This document shows positions 61,064-64,000 of a DNA stretch of 64,000 nucleotides, in pieces. The position numbers were made by a program, and so were the translations under genes. This DNA is from Acidimicrobiaceae bacterium (GTDB lineage: Bacteria; Actinomycetota; Acidimicrobiia; Acidimicrobiales; RAAP-2): positions 1 to 64,000 of the forward strand of contig PMOQ01000019.1 in NCBI GenBank assembly GCA_003161255.1. Reading direction: 5' to 3'. The notes under the pieces are model-generated. The model worked only from the letters and a program-made list of their open reading frames with translations, had not been told where the DNA came from and did not search any database. Numbering within the stretch: position 1 is the stretch's first letter; each line of letters begins with the position of its first letter.

Positions 61064-62239
61064 TCAGGGATTTGAACGCCCGTCGGCTCGGCCGAGGGCA
61101 TTGATCTCCTCCCGGCTGCATCCCCATCCGGCGAGGAAGTCGGACGTCTCTTCTGTCGAGCCGTCGATCGATCGCAGCGTGGTCGGTGTGCGGCTGAACC
61201 GGGGTGCAGGGGCGGGCTGGACGACGCCGTCGACGCCGATGAAGGTCTGGCGACTGCGGTTGTGCGGATGCTCGGGCGCTTCCCACAGCCCGAGCACGGG
61301 CGCGAAGCACGTGTCGGTGCCCTCCAAGAGCTCGCACCACTCATCTCGGGTCTTCGCCCTGAACACCGCGGCCAGCCGTGCCCGCCCCTCCGGCCACGTG
61401 GCGGGATCTGCCTGCTGCTCGAGCAGGTCCTCCTCCAGGCCGAGGATCCGCACGAGCTCCGCGTAGAACTTCGGCTCCCCGCAGGCGATGGTCACGTAGC
61501 GGCTGTCCGCCGTTTCGTAAACGTTGTAGAAGGGCGATCCGAGGTCCAAGACGTTGGAGCCATAGTCGTCGGACCACAGTCCCTCGGCCCGCATGCCGTG
61601 GAACATCGTGGTGAGGAGGGCCGCGCCGTCCACCATGGCCGCGTCGATCACCTGCCCCTGCCCCGACACGGACCGCTCCACCAGGGCGCCCAGCACGCCG
61701 ACGGCCAGCAGCATCCCGCCGCCGCCGAAGTCCCCGACCAGGTTGAGCGGGGGCGCGGGTGCCTGCCCCCGGGGCCGCAGCGGATCGAGAGCACCCGACA
61801 AGGCGAGGTAGTTGAGGTCGTGCCCCGGTGTGGCGGCGTAGGGGCCGGTCTGACCCCACCCGGTGATGCGGGTGTAGACGAGGCGTGGGTTGCGCTCCAG
61901 GCACACCTCGGGACCGATTCCCAGTCGCTCGGCCACCCCGGGCCGGAAGGGCTCGATCAGGACGTCGGCGCGGTCGATGAGCCCGAGCACCGCCTGCACG
62001 CCATCGTGCTGCTTGAGGTCGATGGCCACGACGTGTCGACCGCGGGCCAGCAGATCGATCCGTCGGTGTCCGCTCAGATTCCGCTCCGTCGCCGACTCAT
62101 CGTCCCCGGTTGCGATGTCTTCAAGCCGGGCGACCCGGAGGACCTCGGCGCCCAGATCGGCCAGGACCATGGCGCCGAACGGGCCCGGCCCCCGACCCTG
62201 CAGTTCGACCACACGAATTCCGCGCAACGGACCCGCCAC
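61064..62239 (-). CDS. Alpha-methylacyl-CoA racemase-like (family III CoA-transferase fold)
   Basis: A 391-residue protein of the AMACR/MCR group, which epimerises 2-methylacyl-CoA esters. GPLRGIRVVELQGRGPGPFG opens it. GHDLNYLALSGALDPL (about residues 143-158) matches the racemase His-Asp motif, as opposed to the transferase D-x-x-x-Q-A form. The C-terminal half has the usual FYAELVRILGLE and HPHNRSRQTFIGVDG motifs. The GTG start has GGAGGCGGGG closely upstream. It follows the acyl-CoA dehydrogenase gene by 84 bp in the same direction. The pair fits beta-oxidation of a methyl-branched chain. Confidence 0.9.
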   Translation of the reverse strand: MAGPLRGIRVVELQGRGPGPFGAMVLADLGAEVLRVARLEDIATGDDESATERNLSGHRRIDLLARGRHVVAIDLKQHDGVQAVLGLIDRADVLIEPFRPGVAERLGIGPEVCLERNPRLVYTRITGWGQTGPYAATPGHDLNYLALSGALDPLRPRGQAPAPPLNLVGDFGGGGMLLAVGVLGALVERSVSGQGQVIDAAMVDGAALLTTMFHGMRAEGLWSDDYGSNVLDLGSPFYNVYETADSRYVTIACGEPKFYAELVRILGLEEDLLEQQADPATWPEGRARLAAVFRAKTRDEWCELLEGTDTCFAPVLGLWEAPEHPHNRSRQTFIGVDGVVQPAPAPRFSRTPTTLRSIDGSTEETSDFLAGWGCSREEINALGRADGRSNP

Positions 62240-62323
62240 GCCCCGCCTCCAGTCCCCGAGCGCGCTCAGAAAGACGCCCTGGCCAGCAACCTGACCAAGC
62301 CGAACGCGCGTGCTTCGGGTCGA

Positions 62324-63469
62324 TCAGACGATCGCCCGTCCGATGATCTCGCGCATGATCTCGTTCGTGCCTCCATAGATCCGCGTGATCCGGGCATCGA
62401 CGTAGGCCCGGCTGATCGGAAATTCAGCGATGTACCCGTAGCCGCCATGGAGCTGCACTCCCAGGTCGACCGCTCTTCCCTGGAGCTCGGTGCACCAGTA
62501 CTTCGCCATGGCAGCCTCCTCGACCGTGAGCTCGCCGTCGTTCAGCGCGATCGTGCATCGGTCGACGAACGTCTGCGCGATCTCGACCTCGGTGGCGAGT
62601 TCGGCCAGACGAAAGCGCGTGTTCTGAAACGCCGATATCTGCTGTCCGAAGGCCCGGCGTTCCTTGCAGTAGCTGACCGTCATGTCGAGCGCGGCGCGAG
62701 CAGCGGCGAATCCGGCCGCGGCCATAGCGAGACGCTCCTGGGCCAGGTTCTTCACCAGGTAGCGGTATCCCTCGCCTTCCTTTCCGAGACGGTTGGCCAC
62801 GGGCACCCGCACGTCGGTGAAGAACAGCTCCGCCGTGTCCTGGGCGTGCATCCCGATCTTGGCCAGGTTGCGGCCCCGCTCGAAGCCCTCCATGCCTCGT
62901 TCCACGACCAGCAGGGAGATCCCCCGATGCCGCTCGGTCGGATTCGTCTTCACGGCGACGATGACCAGATCGGCGTTGACGCCGTTCGTGATGAGCGTCT
63001 TCGAGCCGTTGACGACGTAGCTGTCCCCGTCGCGCAGCGCTGTCGTGCTGACGCCGGCCAGGTCGGACCCGGCGCCCGGTTCGGTCATGGCGATGGCGGT
63101 CACCAGTTCTCCCGATGCCACACCCGGTAGCCACCGAGCTTTTTGCTCCTCGTCTGTGAGGTCGAGCAGGTAGGGCAGGCAGATGTCGGTGTGCAGGGTG
63201 ATGCCCAGTCCCGGTCCGGCGACGACGGCCGCCTGGACCTCCTCGTTGAGGATCAGGTTGTAGCGGAAGTCCCGCACCCCCCCGCCGCCGTACTCGGTCG
63301 GGATGGCGAAGCCCAGGAAGCCCGCCCCGCCGGCCTCGGTGAACACGGCCCGGTCCATGACCCCGCATCGGTCCCAGGCCGCCCGGTGGGGGACCACGTG
63401 CTTGGCGAGGAACCGCCGGAAGGACTCCCGAAAGAGCTCGTGCTCCTCCGCGAACAACGTCCGGCGCAT
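62324..63469 (-). CDS. Acyl-CoA dehydrogenase
   Basis: A 381-residue FAD-dependent acyl-CoA dehydrogenase. TAIAMTEPGAGSDLAGVSTT is the first signature, KTLITNGVNADLVIV the adjacent strand, and QLHGGYGYIAEFPISRAYVD and RIYGGTNEIMREIIGRA the C-terminal signatures. The QERL segment before AAAGFAAARAAL is where LCAD/IVD-type enzymes keep the catalytic Glu, whereas the late MCAD-type position is Gly (YGGTNE). ATG 63469 (MRRTLFAEEHELFRESFR) is the usual N-terminus; an ATG at 63517 would add 16 residues. It likely oxidises the branched acyl-CoA made nearby. Confidence 0.92.
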   Translation of the reverse strand: MRRTLFAEEHELFRESFRRFLAKHVVPHRAAWDRCGVMDRAVFTEAGGAGFLGFAIPTEYGGGGVRDFRYNLILNEEVQAAVVAGPGLGITLHTDICLPYLLDLTDEEQKARWLPGVASGELVTAIAMTEPGAGSDLAGVSTTALRDGDSYVVNGSKTLITNGVNADLVIVAVKTNPTERHRGISLLVVERGMEGFERGRNLAKIGMHAQDTAELFFTDVRVPVANRLGKEGEGYRYLVKNLAQERLAMAAAGFAAARAALDMTVSYCKERRAFGQQISAFQNTRFRLAELATEVEIAQTFVDRCTIALNDGELTVEEAAMAKYWCTELQGRAVDLGVQLHGGYGYIAEFPISRAYVDARITRIYGGTNEIMREIIGRAIV

Positions 63470-63576
63470 CTCAAAACCATATCTTCGAAGAGATGCCAGA
63501 ATGTGAGCGTTCACCATCTCCGCGCCCAGGACCTCAGATTGTCCTGCCCAAATCGGCGGTCTCGAGGAGACACACG

Positions 63577-64000
63577 TTGGCAGCTGACGATCGCATCGTC
63601 CTCGGCGCAGCAGCGCTTCCGGAACCCGACCGTGCCTGGTTAGCCGCGGTCGAGCGCCTCTCGATCGAATCGGTGTGGCAGGGCGGTCACCTGCTTCCGC
63701 CGGGACCGAGTGGCGAGGCCATCACTCGACTCGCCCTCATGACCGCCTGGACACAACGAGCCCGGGTCGGCACCGCGATCTTGTTGCTCCCCTTGTACCA
63801 CCCGGTGGTGATAGCCAAGCAGTTGCTCGATCTCGATGCCCGCTCCGGGGGGAGGGTCTCGGTGGGGGTCGGTGTCGGGGGCGAGTTTCGTCAGGAATTC
63901 GACGCCGTCGGGGTTCCGTTGGCCGAGCGAGGTGCGCGGACCGACGAGAGCATCGAGGTCCTTCGACAGTTGTGGAAGGGCGAGCCCGTGAGCCATCAGG
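63577..64000 (+). CDS. LLM-class F420/FMN-dependent oxidoreductase, 3' end outside window
   Basis: An open frame from a TTG at 63577, 6 nt after GAGGAGA, runs to the window edge (141 codons visible). It reads as a luciferase-like monooxygenase-family protein: LALMTAWTQRARVGTAILLL followed by PLYHPVVIAKQLLDLD is the hallmark strand-loop, and GRVSVGVGVGGEFRQEF the phosphate-binding G-x-G-x-G-G. RTDESIEVLRQLWKG is the next helix. Members use F420 or FMN. It is divergent from the acyl-CoA dehydrogenase across about 107 bp. The remaining half of the protein is beyond the window. Confidence 0.87.
   Translation, partial: MAADDRIVLGAAALPEPDRAWLAAVERLSIESVWQGGHLLPPGPSGEAITRLALMTAWTQRARVGTAILLLPLYHPVVIAKQLLDLDARSGGRVSVGVGVGGEFRQEFDAVGVPLAERGARTDESIEVLRQLWKGEPVSHQ

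Noticed and set aside
61262-63130. 622-codon plus-strand open frame
   Set aside because: It crosses antisense over the racemase and the acyl-CoA dehydrogenase, both secure genes, and shows no family motif.
63640-63996. 118-codon minus-strand frame at the right edge
   Set aside because: Antisense to the LLM-family frame, which has a ribosome-binding site and clear family motifs.

Overview
This 64-kb window is high-GC chromosomal DNA. GTG and TTG starts are common, short ATGA/TGATG-type overlaps link many genes, and long antisense open frames lie opposite real genes, all typical of Actinobacteria. An NmtR-type nickel/cobalt sensor, a wax-ester synthase/DGAT, an NDMA-type zinc alcohol dehydrogenase, PPOX and LLM proteins of groups that often use F420, and many family III CoA-transferases also fit an actinobacterium with mycobacterial-like lipid and CoA-ester metabolism, for example Acidimicrobiia or Mycobacteriales relatives. 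The lineage cannot be fixed from this window. I see no tRNA, rRNA, insertion sequence, prophage or CRISPR array.

Left part (1-34.7 kb): mostly small housekeeping or accessory operons. In order: the 3' part of alanine dehydrogenase; a PPOX/hydrolase pair; a decayed SRPBCC fragment; a YoaK-like membrane protein; an ArsR regulator followed in frame by a decapitated DinB/DUF664 gene; a cobalamin riboswitch with a Shine-Dalgarno-sequestering hairpin ahead of a first NiCoT transporter; a CoA-transferase-like protein and a methyltransferase; a MarR-VOC-ABC exporter block; an acyl-CoA synthetase; a metal-homeostasis block (Fur-like protein, a 69-residue peptide with 25 histidines, an NmtR-like sensor, a divergent second NiCoT transporter); an amidase; ArsC-like reductase; CoA-transferase; a three-gene block with a SHOCT protein; GNAT/iminopeptidase; cupin, WS/DGAT and patatin; a frameshifted kynureninase; an M20 amidohydrolase; a glyoxalase-fold protein; a DMT permease; and a Baeyer-Villiger-type monooxygenase.

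Middle (34.7-40.5 kb): a molybdenum cofactor island (moaC-mobA-moaE-moeA-moaD, with moaA on the other strand). It is visibly less GC-rich than its flanks. Its MoaC lacks several canonical active-site residues, its mobA carries what look like two compensating frame slips, and the only trace of a molybdoenzyme is a 41-codon C-terminal remnant beside moaA.

Right part (40.5-64 kb): a large catabolic locus with two TetR regulators. It holds an amidohydrolase/deacylase, a double-length CoA-transferase, SDR, a thiolase-fold/DUF35 pair, further CoA-transferases including an alpha-methylacyl-CoA racemase, two aldehyde dehydrogenases (one of the CoA-acylating MMSDH type), two zinc alcohol dehydrogenases, three related amidohydrolase-2 proteins, an acyl-CoA dehydrogenase and a partial LLM oxidoreductase. 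Five intergenic sites share a core resembling AGYGAGYRTT, suggesting one regulon. The gene set suggests activation of a branched or cyclic carboxylate as a CoA ester, side-chain shortening by retro-aldol cleavage, and alcohol/aldehyde oxidation. The substrate is unknown.
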